Positions 8,793 to 20,900 of a stretch of 64,000 nucleotides of DNA are shown in pieces (the first letter of the stretch is position 1; each line of letters begins with the position of its first letter). The notes below the pieces were generated by a model. That model was given only the letters and a program-made list of their open reading frames with translations. It was not told where the DNA came from and did not search any database. The DNA comes from Membranipora membranacea (taxonomy: Eukaryota; Bryozoa; Gymnolaemata; Cheilostomatida; Membraniporidae), in assembly GCA_914767715.1 (NCBI GenBank), contig OU612069.1, forward strand, positions 20,271,387 through 20,335,386. Reading direction: 5' to 3'. The position numbers and the translations under genes were made by a program.

Positions 8793-11234
8793 GATAAATG
8801 AGAAAGATGACATGATTCTCTATCAGGTGACCATAAACATACCGTCACACATCGAAGCTGACCAGTATGTTCCATGCAAAATTCTATACAGTGATATGTC
8901 TGCTTTTTATACCACCAACGAGAATGAGACTACTGTCATAGTTGGACAAACTGAGCGCTCAGTGCTGCCATACACTGAAGGAATCGGTACAGAGGCTACA
9001 TTTTCGTATATCACATCGTTCGCTCAAGTTAATGTGACACATGTTTTGTAAGCCGATTTCAAGAGAGGATGCATAAGAATGCTGGACCCAACAACAAACC
9101 GCACAGAACAAGTTTTGGGTATCTGTAGGGAAAGGCCTTTGGGATATTTTCAAGTCGATGGAAAACTGATGGAGAGCAGATTTGGTCCGATCACTGGGTT
9201 CACTTACCATCATGGACAGCAATCAATCTACATCTTTGAACAAGGTGTCCAACAAGGCGTCTCAAAACGGATCACCGAAGCAGATCTGAAAGCAAACCTA
9301 GTCACAACTATAGTAACCAATGATGACTTTCGGTGGGATTTCCATGCTCCACAAGATGGGTTTGTAGATGAGATGCGGGAGGTGGTGTATGTTTCCACAA
9401 CTTTTGGTATTGCTGAAATCGATATAAACAATGATAAATTCAGGTATCTAACGCAACAAGATCGCATTGGTTATACAGATGGACCACTTGCTGAAACAGA
9501 ATGGTATTATCCTAAGGGTATGGCAATGTACGGCGAAAACATACTGATTGTCGCAGATGCATTTAACAGCAAACTCAGGGTAGTGGATTTGCCTTCAACT
9601 AACGTTACAACCTGGTGCTTCAATACCACGATGAAACCTTCGAAGCTATGCTATGTACAGTCTCCAACGCCCGTATACATCAAAGATTGTGATGTCTACA
9701 TTGGTGTATTCAGACTCATTTTGAAACTAGGACTACCAAAGTGGGTGTGCAAAGAGAAAGAAGATAATATACAACTCATCGCCACTAAACAGAACCCGGG
9801 AGGAAGTAGTCACAAACATTGTGAGTTAATTTACAGTGAAAACGTTGCAAACCATTCCACTCCCTCACAAGTCAATTATGATATGCAAAGAATGTTCTGA
9901 GCTAAGTTAGGTAATGGTTTTCTTGATAATGATAGTTTTCCTTGTTCCTTTGCAGAAGAAATGATAATGATGTGGTTTTTCAAAGTTCTGTCGGCAGTGA
10001 CAACAACAATGGTGACGCTGGTGGGGGTGAAGGCGGCGGTGAGGAAAGTTTTGGATATGGTGATGGTAGTGAAGGTTGCAGTGGTAGGAGCAGCAGTTAT
10101 GGTGGTTGTAGAGGTGTTTGTTCTTGTAGCCGGTTTAATGGTAATGGCACTCAGGATGGTGTTGGTAGTGGTAGTGGAAGTAATGATGTCTGTTCTAGCG
10201 TTGGTGGTTGTATTGGTAATAAACTCACGTCCATTTTATTGTCTCGATACCCTGTGGAACCGTGTTAGAAACCATGATGTTGCATGGTTTTTTTGTCTCA
10301 GTATCAGTAGGGGTCTACCGACTGGATCCTGATGGGGCACAGGAGCATTTGAGGTCGGATGCTCTTCCTGACACCACCGTGACATGTGGGGATTCGAACA
10401 CGGGACCTCTCGATTGAAAGACCCATACCTTACCCATTGCGCCAATACATGTGATAATGATAGTGGCAATGATGATAGTGAAGATGGTGGATGTTTTGGT
10501 AGCGATAGTGGTGGTTATAGTAGTATGGGTAGACAGGCCATGGAAAAATTGCTCTGTCAACAGGTTTGTTTGTAGGCTGACCATCAGTGAAACAATTACA
10601 CAAATCTGTCTGTTTCAGTTTCGTTTCCCACAAATACCTTATAGAAGTACTTGCAGGAGGTTAGGTTTGCATGCCTTACTTAGCTAAGATTCACCCACCC
10701 TCTTTACTTGATGCTTAAACTATGAATTATCTTTTGTCCAGGTGTTGGCTAACAGGATATGGTGACGAATGCACTCCATTAATGGAGGAAAAGTTTCTCT
10801 AATCGTATGGATCATTTTTATGGTATTCCTGCCTCTCAGTCTTGTTTATGACCAACCTGCCTTGAATTTTTAGTTCACAATCTACATATCTTTCATATTG
10901 CTCTAATTTATTCAGCAAATAGGTGGTACACATAACTCAGCTTAACGGTATGGGGGTTTTTCACAAATTGATGGGTTTGTTTATTCTTTTACCTTCTTCT
11001 TCCTTTCTTGTTCCAGCAAATGCAGCAGCAATCGGAGGAGGAATAACAGGTGGACTGGGGGTAGCAGGTATGGTGGCTGGCATTGTGTTCTACATGATTA
11101 AAAAGAGATCGCAGCCGACAATCTCACAAGCCTCCTCTACAATTGAATACAGCACGTTCAGTCCAACAGCAGGGTCAGATGGTTGCCAAGAGGCAGTCAT
11201 GGTGTCGTATTCCAAAAGTAATTCCATGAAGTAA
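8793..11234 (+). CDS. NHL-repeat beta-propeller type I membrane protein, interrupted by a stop codon
   Basis: The large exon 8793-9820 ends at a strong GTGAGT donor in phase 1. It joins in phase to 11017-11234, which encodes a GGGITGGLG...VAGIVFYMI membrane helix, a KKRS stop-transfer and a Ser-rich cytoplasmic tail. The ectodomain has propeller-blade motifs (ADFKRGCIRMLD, DGKLMESRFGPITG, YPKGMAMYGENILIVADAFN) typical of NHL repeats, with several N-glycosylation sequons. A TAA at 9049-9051 falls inside a blade in an otherwise continuous frame: VTHVL, stop, ADFKRGCIR. A hydrophobic residue is expected there, so one base change (for example TTA to TAA) would explain it. It may be a recent pseudogene, a polymorphism or a sequence error. 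Upstream exons, including any signal peptide, were not found. An AATAAA lies at 11270. Confidence 0.7.
9957..10235. repeat. GGT/GAT-rich low-complexity tract
   Basis: A purine/T triplet-rich stretch, mostly GGT, GGTGAT and GTAGTGG runs, lies inside the intron of the NHL gene. It is open in two frames, but only because of its composition. Joining it to the 9820 donor would create an immediate stop, so I do not call an exon. Confidence 0.6.
10238..10447 (-). mobile_element. tRNA-derived SINE (family B), copy 2
   Basis: On the minus strand it has a box A-like TGGCGCAATGGGTAAGG and a box B-like GTGTTCGAATCCCC. The body is shared with 5371-5694 (CTCAAATGCTCCTGTGCCCC; GTAGACCCCTACTGATACTG) and the tail ends GGTATCGAGACAATAAAATGG. 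It is intronic in the NHL gene. Confidence 0.75.
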
Positions 11235-11269
11235 GGGTCTTTTTATTCGGTAGCTTATTAAGATTCAAC

Positions 11270-11275
11270 AATAAA
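11270..11275 (+). terminator. Polyadenylation signal of the NHL gene
   Basis: AATAAA lies 36 bases after the NHL gene stop codon, which gives a very short 3' UTR. Confidence 0.55.
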
Positions 11276-11499
11276 GTCATAGATTAAAAAACAACTAATA
11301 ATTATTCTTTTTGTACCCATGTGTGTGTGAGAGTTATTTGGCAGTCCTCATGTGTTACTCATTACAGAGACCAGGCTGCCCTTGACAGGAAGGAGGTGTA
11401 TTTCTCAAAAATCAAAAGTCAACCAAAACTTCCTTTCACAGCAGTTTTGTGTTTGAACAACAATCCAACGCTGCGTTTTTGCAGACTCCTCATGGCCAA

Positions 11500-11905
11500 T
11501 AAGCAGAAAAATAGGAGGTGTCATTCCCGTCCTTATTTATTATGTCTCGATGTCAACATGACAGGATAATAAGGGTCTGCTGTTAATTTTGGTGGCTCAA
11601 AAACAAACCCTGATACTGTCCAGTCTGCCAATGCTAAACAAATATTATTATTTCCGAAAAGATGTTCATTCTTATTTAGTTGTCTCCTCCTTTTCAAGGA
11701 GTGGACAATCTTGCATGCATTATTTTATTCTTCAGCCAATCATATTGACTTTAGACAGCCAATCCAAACGCGACATGGAGTAGCGTCATTTCATAATCTT
11801 TCATTGCAAGTTACCAAGGGGGCTACTCCAAGGCCCAACTTAGAATTTTTAGCTCACCTTGACATAAAGAAAGGGCATTTTTGCAAAAAGAAAAAAAAAG
11901 CAGGC
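11500..11905 (+). promoter_or_regulatory. Probable TRAP1 promoter and 5' UTR with CCAAT boxes
   Basis: The spacer of about 630 bases between the NHL polyadenylation signal and the TRAP1 ATG contains CCAAT boxes at 11736-11740 and 11759-11763, and a further GGCCAAT near 11514. No TATA box stands out, which is common for housekeeping genes. The transcription start is not resolved. Confidence 0.4.
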
Positions 11906-14900
11906 ATGTCTTCTCAAATGAGATCAATTTCCAGACTTTTGAGGCCCATTACAGTGGCAAAACACAGCAGATTTGCATTAAGATATAGCTCAATCCTTAC
12001 AAGGAGTAGAAATGGTCTGAAACAGGCCAGTCCATGTTCAGGTAAATATGAATTTCCATAATAATTTAGGGTCTAACTTTCTTTTTACTAGTAGCCTAGC
12101 AGTAGCTAGTAGTACTCATTCACTAGTTATTTTCCAACCGCTCTGAAAGTCAAATGTGGTCAACTCAACTGAAAGAAAGTTATATATATATAGATAGCAC
12201 TTCTTCTGTTTGCTCTTTGGCCGAGCAGCGCCCACAGAAACTCCAAAACCCTGATTACGCACTAATAGACTGATTATTATATCCTTTATCATGCCAGCTA
12301 TTCTGGCGATTAGGATCAATTGGGAAGTAAGTAAGTAGGTATGAGATCAACAGTAGGTCATCACTGTCCCTATACATGCATACACAGTAGAGGAGTACAC
12401 ACACAAACACTCACATAATAATAAATCTAAGCTGAAACACCACTAATAGAAATCAACTGATACAACAACAATGAAATAATAATGGTGCTCATCAGAAGCT
12501 TAGTTTGCACACATGTTAAGACATGTATATGTTTGAATATATGGTTTGAAAAATTCTTCTAGCATTGCTAAAATAATTTATTTATAATTATACGTTCCAT
12601 CATTTTTTTCCGTCAGGATACTGGATGTTGTGACATAGAGATTCATGCGCTCTTTGGCCTTTATCCATATTGGTCTCGGCCCATTAAAAATAACTCTGGT
12701 ATATCAAAGAAAATTTAAGCCCTCTGTTATGAATGTAGTATGGTTTTGGCAATGAAGTAGGGGCCTATCGGTATCATTATGCAGTTGATTTTAAACTATA
12801 TAGTCACATTTTCAGCTACACATCACGGACTACAGTTTACCAGATTCAGATCGACTGAAGTAGCCAGCGATGCAGCTCCACAAGTAGAGGAAGAGAAGCA
12901 GGAGTATCACACTATCATCAAAGATAGCGAGAGAGGCACTGGTGAGTCACTTGCTGACTCACAAATGCAACGTTTTCGTTTCTTCAAAATATTGCGATTG
13001 TGAGCTCCAGCAGCAGTCTATAAATGTCCAGACACTACAGTCTCCTCCCTTGGGCCCAATCACCGACCTTGTGACCTCAAACGCATATCTACTTAGGGAA
13101 ATTAGCGTACCACTGGTAGGTAGCCGCTGGCTGTCTGCATCTCTTAACTCCTCATATTAGGTGAGCACTAAGTGATAGTAATTAGGTTTACTTATCTGAT
13201 TTGGTACTTTTACTCTGATAGGGACACGTTGAGCCGCTTCCTGATTTGTTTTGAAACAACGTAATTTATTTTCTTGCGGCAATAGGTTGCTGATCTCACT
13301 TAGGTATGCTTATTGAAGGCAAGAAAACCGATTTCAATGCCAGGTTTAATTGATCTGGCACAATTCAATTGCATGGTACAATCAAAAATGAAATAACCGT
13401 GCCCCACCTTCCACTAGTGGTCCGGCAATAGTCATAGATCATAGATCTGTGATGGCCATTGAGGCTTAGAATCTGATCCACTTTGCTCACCATGTTATCT
13501 CAACTGTAAATATTAATCAATAGTGCTTGTTATGAGACGACCTTCTTGCTTTCTTGCGTTGTAAGTACATAATCAAACAGCTCACCTAGTCAGCTGTTTC
13601 CAAATCCTTTACTTTTATTGACAGAATGTTTACATTGATCTAATTTTTAGTTATAGTTGTCTTACCTTGGTGTACTTGATTTGATTGCTAGGTTCTGGAG
13701 AGAAGCATGAATTCCAGGCTGAGACACGGAAGCTGTTGGATATTGTTGCCAAGTCACTTTATTCTGGAAAAGAAGTATTTATCAGGGAGCTGATATCTAA
13801 TTCAAGTGATGCTCTGGAGAAGCTCAGGTTTGTGTACATCTATTAATGAAGGATAAACATATGAAAAATAGAGATGTCATTTACCGGAGAAGTGAAGGGG
13901 TTTTGCAGGGGGAAAGTTTGTCATTTCTCTGAGGCTTGCAATACCTTAATTTGAAGCTATCTAAAATTTCCTTTTCTTCTTCTTACTTCTTCATGTAAGA
14001 TAGACTCAACCTTCAGCTAGCAAAGATTTGGTGCTTGCTTATATTGAGTCAGCCTGTCTTGACAAGCTTTGTTTGGTTGGGGAAAGGGAAACAAATATTG
14101 TGGACTCTTGCATCAAACTCTCCCCCCCCCCCCCACACACAAAGCTTGTTCAGATAGACTACTCCGCTAGGCTACTAACAAACTGAACTAACCACTTGTT
14201 GTTATTAGTTACTCCCTTGCAGTAGTTTAGAAAATGATCTGTGACTGCCTACATATTTTATGTTGGACTTTGGTCATAGTTTCTGTAGTTTCTGTAGTCA
14301 TATTCAATCAAAAATATTTCAGTTGAATGCTACTACCAGTGGCCTGGGCACGATGTTGAACCACTCATAAGATATATTAAAATACTCATTGAGGATTGAA
14401 GATTCTTGTTACGTACAACGTATGTGTCTACATCCTACAGCTTGTCTTCTATGCCGCAAGTTTTATTACACATTCTTACAAGTATGTACTTCCCTGTGAC
14501 TATAATTGTGACATCTAATGGCAGGTACTTGGAGATGACAGGTGCTGACATGATTGAGAAGGGGACACCGCTAGAGATACATATAGCAACAGATGACAAC
14601 AAGAAAACGTTCACTATACAGGTTAGCCAAAAATTTCAAATTTTGATCGGATTGTGGACGTGTATAATGGTTTATGAGGGAATGCCACTTCCAGCAATTT
14701 GTGCAGCCGAAATAACTACCTAATTTTGCCTTGCTGAAATAAATGGCTTTGTGGCAAGGCTTGCTTAACTCAGACCCTATAACAGCTAGGAGAACTCCTG
14801 TGTTCGGGCAACGATGCACAATCTGGCATGAGATATGATGCGGTGTAAAGTAATAACTTTGCACTCTTGCAAATCTGTAGGAGGCAAATCCAAATGTATA

Positions 14901-17900
14901 AATCTCATGAACAAAGAACTCAAATACAGCATATTCGGAGGCTTTGTACGTATCTAGTAACATTATTTAAATTTCGCAATTAGGGAAATAGGTATGGGGG
15001 GGACTATTAAGTTAATTAACACATAAATGAGTAGGAGGTAGAACATTGAGTCAGCAGTCACCTATGCATCAAGCGCTACTCTGTGAAATGTTTCTTGCGG
15101 TACAGTACTGCTAACATGGCTGTTGTTTGTTTGTTATAGGATACGGGTGTTGGAATGACCAGAGCTGAAATGATTGACCATCTAGGAACCATAGCTAAGT
15201 CTGGATCTAAGAGCTTCATGGAGGAGATGGCCAAACAGCCATCAGAAGCTGCTGCTAATAACATCATAGGTATGTCGGCGAGATTATCCACTAGTAAAAT
15301 TGTGAGGGATTGCATTTTGGTGTAATCTCATACTGTTAGATATTTTGAAGGCTACACAAACAATTAGACCACCTAATTGAAATTGAGTTCTTGTTATACC
15401 AGAATACAGATGATGTATAGCGTTAGGAATTTTCACTCCTCCTCACAGTTAAGTCATGTTTTGCCTCTCGAATCTCGCATTGAAAACTTTATGTAGTTTA
15501 CTATTTACATTCTTTTATATGATATATCTCTCTTACATACTTTCACAGATCTCATAGAATTTTGTTGACTATTCGATTCATTATTTTAAACGCTTTGTTT
15601 GCAGGTCAATTTGGAGTTGGTTTCTACTCCACATTCATGGTGGCTGATTCGGTAGAGGTGTTCTCACGCCCCAGTGATCCAGACAGCCCCGCCCACTGGT
15701 GGGTAAGTGATGGGAGTGGCCAGTATGAGATCGCAGAGGCAGAAGGAGTACAAAGAGGAACTAAAATCATACTACAACTTAAGGGAGACTGCTACGACTA
15801 CGCTAAGGATGAGATGATCGCAGGTAAGACATAGCTAAGGATGAGATGATCGCATGTAAGACATAGCTTTCATTTGCTTTTTGCATAAGTTACAACCAGA
15901 CTACTTGATTAGTTGTAACTGATGTAAATTCTCGTTTGGGGGAAAATGAAAAAGAAAGGTTGATGTTGTAATTGTCCTTGGATTATTACAGCAAAATCTT
16001 GTCTGCTTCTAGGGTGTCTATTCCGACAACCCTAAAATAATGTTTACTTGTTTTGAAGCTGTACCATTATAGCTAGATGCTGCTGTTTTTAGTAAACATA
16101 TTTCCAGAATCTGATTTTATGATTGAAAACAGATGTTTGGAATACTGCTTTTTGTTCGATATTTCTGTTGAATCTTTGGTGAGGTTTTCATGCCGCCACT
16201 TATCTATTATATACTATTGCGCTGCTTATACTGTAGATGTAATTAAGAGATACAGTAACTTTGTTGGAGCTCCGATCTATCTCAATGGAAAGAAAGTCAA
16301 TACATTAGAGGTGAGAGACGATTCAGTAGAACAATCATAATCTGACACTAATAAATACATATATGTCTACTTGATTTCTGGGAACCCTTTTCAAAAATAC
16401 CATCTAAATATGTGTAAAATTAGTTGTCAAGCTTCGCTCCCTTGCATAGAAATACAACAATAGAAATAATTTATTGTGAAGAAGAACAGCAGTCTTGGAG
16501 CCCTGGCTTGTCTCCATTATGTTGATGTAATCCCACATGAGTCTGGTAATTCCAAGATAATTTGGCGGGTCTTGCTCCGGGTGGCGCACAACAATCTAAA
16601 CTGTGAACCTAGTATATCTTATCACCTGTCCCCTCTTTATAGCTCTTTAACATAAACAGATAAAGAAGGGAAAACCTTAGTGGTTGAGAAAAGTATCAAC
16701 AAAATTTCCCTTTAGTAAAGCTAATGGTGTCAACTGTGCCCATAGGCTATTAAAAAGGTTGACAAGCTGCTGTTAATTAGACTGAGACCTTCAATATGAT
16801 ACCAAATATGGGGAGGCGCTACTATAGCTTTAATACTCTTCACACAAATTTGTCAGGCTATCTGGACAATGGAGGCCCGTAACGTCACACCTGAGATGCA
16901 TGAGGAGTTTTATCGTTACATCGCTCACACTACAGACAGACCTAACTACACACTACAGTACAGGACTGACGCACCGCTAGATATCAAAGCTCTCTTCTAT
17001 ATACCTGAGCACAAACCTAGTAAGTCACGTTACCTACACTAGTCTGGTGAATATGAGCTAGAGTTTAGTCAAGCAAGTTTGGAGCCAACTTGAATTACCG
17101 CTGCGCTATGCTTTGTGAATTCTGTATAGCTCAAAGATAACTAATTGAGGCTTAAATCTCCAGATTGTCTCCTAATGGGCAAATAATATGCACCAACTGA
17201 CTTTCATAATCAGGGTAAGAAATCAACGCACTAGGTGATAACGTCTTATGTACGTCACAACGCCCGCTAGATAGTTAATTTCATGACCTGATATTGACAA
17301 TTATTTTGTGGAAATTTGTTGCCCATTATGTGACAATGCTGAGATTGTAGCCTCGTATCATTAGTTATACAGAATTTGATAAGCACACATTTGCCTTTTT
17401 TTACCTGCGCGAACTATCAAAATATCTTCCTTTTGTGAACACTATGGGTAGTTATTCTGTAGACTTCTTTTCATCTTCTACTGTTCAATGAGATCTTGCC
17501 ATAAAAACTTACCCTGTCTACAGTGATTGTTTTCCGATTATTTGTCTGATGTTGTTCTGACGTAAAATATTTACAAACACATAACTGGCTTAAAGATTAC
17601 ATTTACAGTTTGTATTTTTTAATTTCTTAACTTATGTATAAATGGTGATTCAGACACATTAGACCTCAATAAACCTAAATGTGGTTTATTAAGGTCTTAT
17701 GTGTGTGTATATATACATACATCATTGAGTGTATATATTCACAGGAAATGTATACACATTAGGGTGCTAGGGCCGGAAAAAACAATCAAGACTGATCAGT
17801 AGGACTTGAAGCCTCGAATCCTGCAACAGTTATCACCTGGTACTGAAAAGCAAGCGTGCCATCCCACTACACCACCTCAACATCCCCATAAAAATAATGG

Positions 17901-20900
17901 GTGGATGGCACTAATGAGCAAGCCTGCTATTCACTACTCAGAGTTGTGCGCTTTCATCCCTCAATATCATACCATGCGCAATTTAAACCATGTGGCTGCA
18001 GATGTGATTGAACCTTTTGCTGCAATGACAAAGAAGTTATCTCATAACATCACACTAATCAGTTGTATTAATTACCTCACAGCACTATTTGACATGTCTC
18101 GGGAGACAGAGACAGGAGTTGCCCTCTACTCCCGTAAGGTGATGATAACTCCACATGCACCTATACTACCCAAGTGGCTCAGGTTCCTCAAAGGTGTGGT
18201 GGACTCTGAAGATGTGCCCCTCAACCTGAGCAGAGAATTCATGCAAGATCATCAGCTTATAAGGTAAAAGTACATCTTTTGTTAGCTACTTATCCCTGCT
18301 TTCTGAGACTGCTACACACAGACTGCTACACACAGACTGCTACACACAGACTGCTACACACAGACTGCTACACACAGACTGCTACACACAGACTGCTACA
18401 CACATATCAAAGTATCAGATGCAATTCATATTGATCAGCAATAATTCCTAAAGCGGGATTGCGGAGTTTTCATTTTGGACCAGTAGTATTCAGTACTGTG
18501 ATTCATCTTTTAGGAAACCTATGAAAGTCTTGGCCGCTCAGTTTAAAAGCTCTCAACATCATCCCTGCAGTACCCAGGAGAGTGAAAGAAACTAAAAAAA
18601 GAAGCTCATTTGAATGGAAAAGGTTCATACCCCCCGAAACATTGTAATGCTGATTGACAATTTCATAGCAGCAATAGCACACATTCATCAAGATTTCACT
18701 ATCAACTTTCTAATTCTTGTAGAAAATTGTCCTGGGTGTTAACTAACAGGATACTCAAATTCCTGAATGAGAAAGCTAAGAAGGACCCAACTAAGTATAT
18801 GCAGTTCTATGAGGATTACGGAATGTTTATCAGAGAGGGAATCGTGACTACACCAGAACAAGAAACAAGGGTTTGTATTCATTGTATTGTGTGAAGATGA
18901 GAGATTTCTTAGCCTTTTTTAGCCCTCTGACAGAAGAAACGGGGGCTGCTGAGATTAGGTTAGTTACTTAATATTTTTGCCAACCTGTTTTCTCTATAAA
19001 TATTTTGATTCTGTGGGTTACTCAAAAGGGATAAGACACTTCGCTTTGCTCACATGAAAAGGTAATTTTGAATGTTAAATCTCGGGCTCTGGACAAGAAA
19101 AAAACAAGGGATTGGTCGGTGACTTTGAACTCGTATTTTCTTGATATGTCGCTTGCCAATGCTAGACAGGCCAAGTTGAATGAATGAAGTTCTTTTTTAC
19201 TCCATTTTATCCAACATGACCATGCCATTGCCAAGTTATACCACTTCAATACAGGTAATCTACACGATATCAATGCAGGTTGGTTATATTTGCACCGTAG
19301 GGACTGAACTAATTCAAATGTGCTTGAGTTCTCAAACTGAAAAAGTCAACCCACCTGAACTGAATAAAAGTTAGCCTCTATAAGCAAAGTGTAATTAGGC
19401 CAATTGGGCCAGTTTGTGGCATTGTCGCTACAGTGCAGAGAGGTTTGTATCACAGAGTCGATCTGCTGGCAGGGTGGTTTTCATGTCTGGATGACTGTTG
19501 TAGGAGGAGATCTCAAAGCTGATGAGATTTGAGTCGTCAAAGTTACCGGCTGGTGAGTTGACATCACTATCTGATTATACGAGTAGAATGAACGCCGGTG
19601 AGAGGAATATATACTACTTGTCAGCACCCACGTAAGTCAATCAGGGAGGTCTCTCAATTAAACACAACCAACATCGCAATCTAATCGCACACTCCCACAC
19701 AAATCGCTCACTCATTGTTGGAACTATATACATTCTGAGTGTGCAATTTGGGGAAAAATTTCCCGAATTAAAAGGCAAGTGAGCGATTATATCGAGCGAT
19801 GTGATAGTGATAATTTGCTTTCGTAAAATATCGCTCAGTCTAATTCAAGGACCCCCCCTAGCTCATGTCTAGATGATATTTATATTAGCCATATCCGCCC
19901 CCACCCCCGTAAGTTACTCAGGCCACGGAGCTAGGGAGACCCCCTTGCTCTAAATCATTGTGCAGGCTGATTTATTGACTGTGTCTTTAATTATTTTCTT
20001 CTATGCATATCAGCAAATCTCATCCAGAAAATTGTTTCTTGACAAGTGTCGCCAAACACAAAGCAATGAATCTAGAAACAAAAATAAGTACATCTGTATT
20101 TGATGATAAAGTGGCTAAATTGATTGTCAATGATCACAAACCCTTCAAATGTCATTTCATTTATGGAAATTGATGGATTGGCTAAATTTGAAATAAAAAG
20201 ATTATTGCAATAATTTGATTATCACAAATTCAAAGTTGTCCTCTCTTTGAACTTCATGATATTTAAGAGGACAACTCCAAATTGCAAGATGTTTTTGAAT
20301 AATAACAAATACTCATTTGGGTTTTGATTTGCCTATACTAGGGCAGAATAAGTTCAAGGTTTCATGCTTGCTCAGAACTAATGACTAGTCACTTGCATTT
20401 GCAATCAATATGTAGGCTCTTCAACTCTCAAATGAATGTGTGAAGTTGGCTGCAGCTTGATGAAATTTTGTCAAGAAATATGAGCTACCACCGTTGTTTA
20501 ATTACTAGGCATCAGTCTTGATCAATTGCAATTCCCTCTATGCTTACAGCTTTAAATACTTTGAAGGGTGTAACGATAGCAATTGACTAAGGTCACAATC
20601 AATTCCTACCCCTGTGTTTTACAGTCGAGAGTTAGCTGAGAGTTCCCCGTATTACGAGGCGATGGCTGCTCGTGACGTGGAGGTATTATTTGCCTATGAG
20701 GGATACGATGAGCTTGTGCTGATTAATCTACAGCAGTTTGATAAGAAGACACTGAGATCTATAGAGAGTGAACTTCAGAGTACCAGTTCTACAGATACAC
20801 CAGCTGAGAGTGACGGTATGTGTGTCTCTAGTTTTATTTATTGTATATTATTATATTATAGATGAATGATATGTTAATTATATTATAGATGTATAGTATG

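Noticed and set aside
9942-10332. Gly/Ser/Asp-rich open frames that might be a linker exon of the NHL protein
   Set aside because: The acceptor at 9955 joined to the 9820 donor gives an immediate stop. The frames are open only because of GGT/GAT composition, and direct joining of 9820 to 11017 is in phase.
17806-18080. Upstream part of the open frame preceding TRAP1 exon 9 as coding
   Set aside because: Homology to TRAP1 begins only after the acceptor at 18082, and the phase fits exon 8. The upstream codons are intron.
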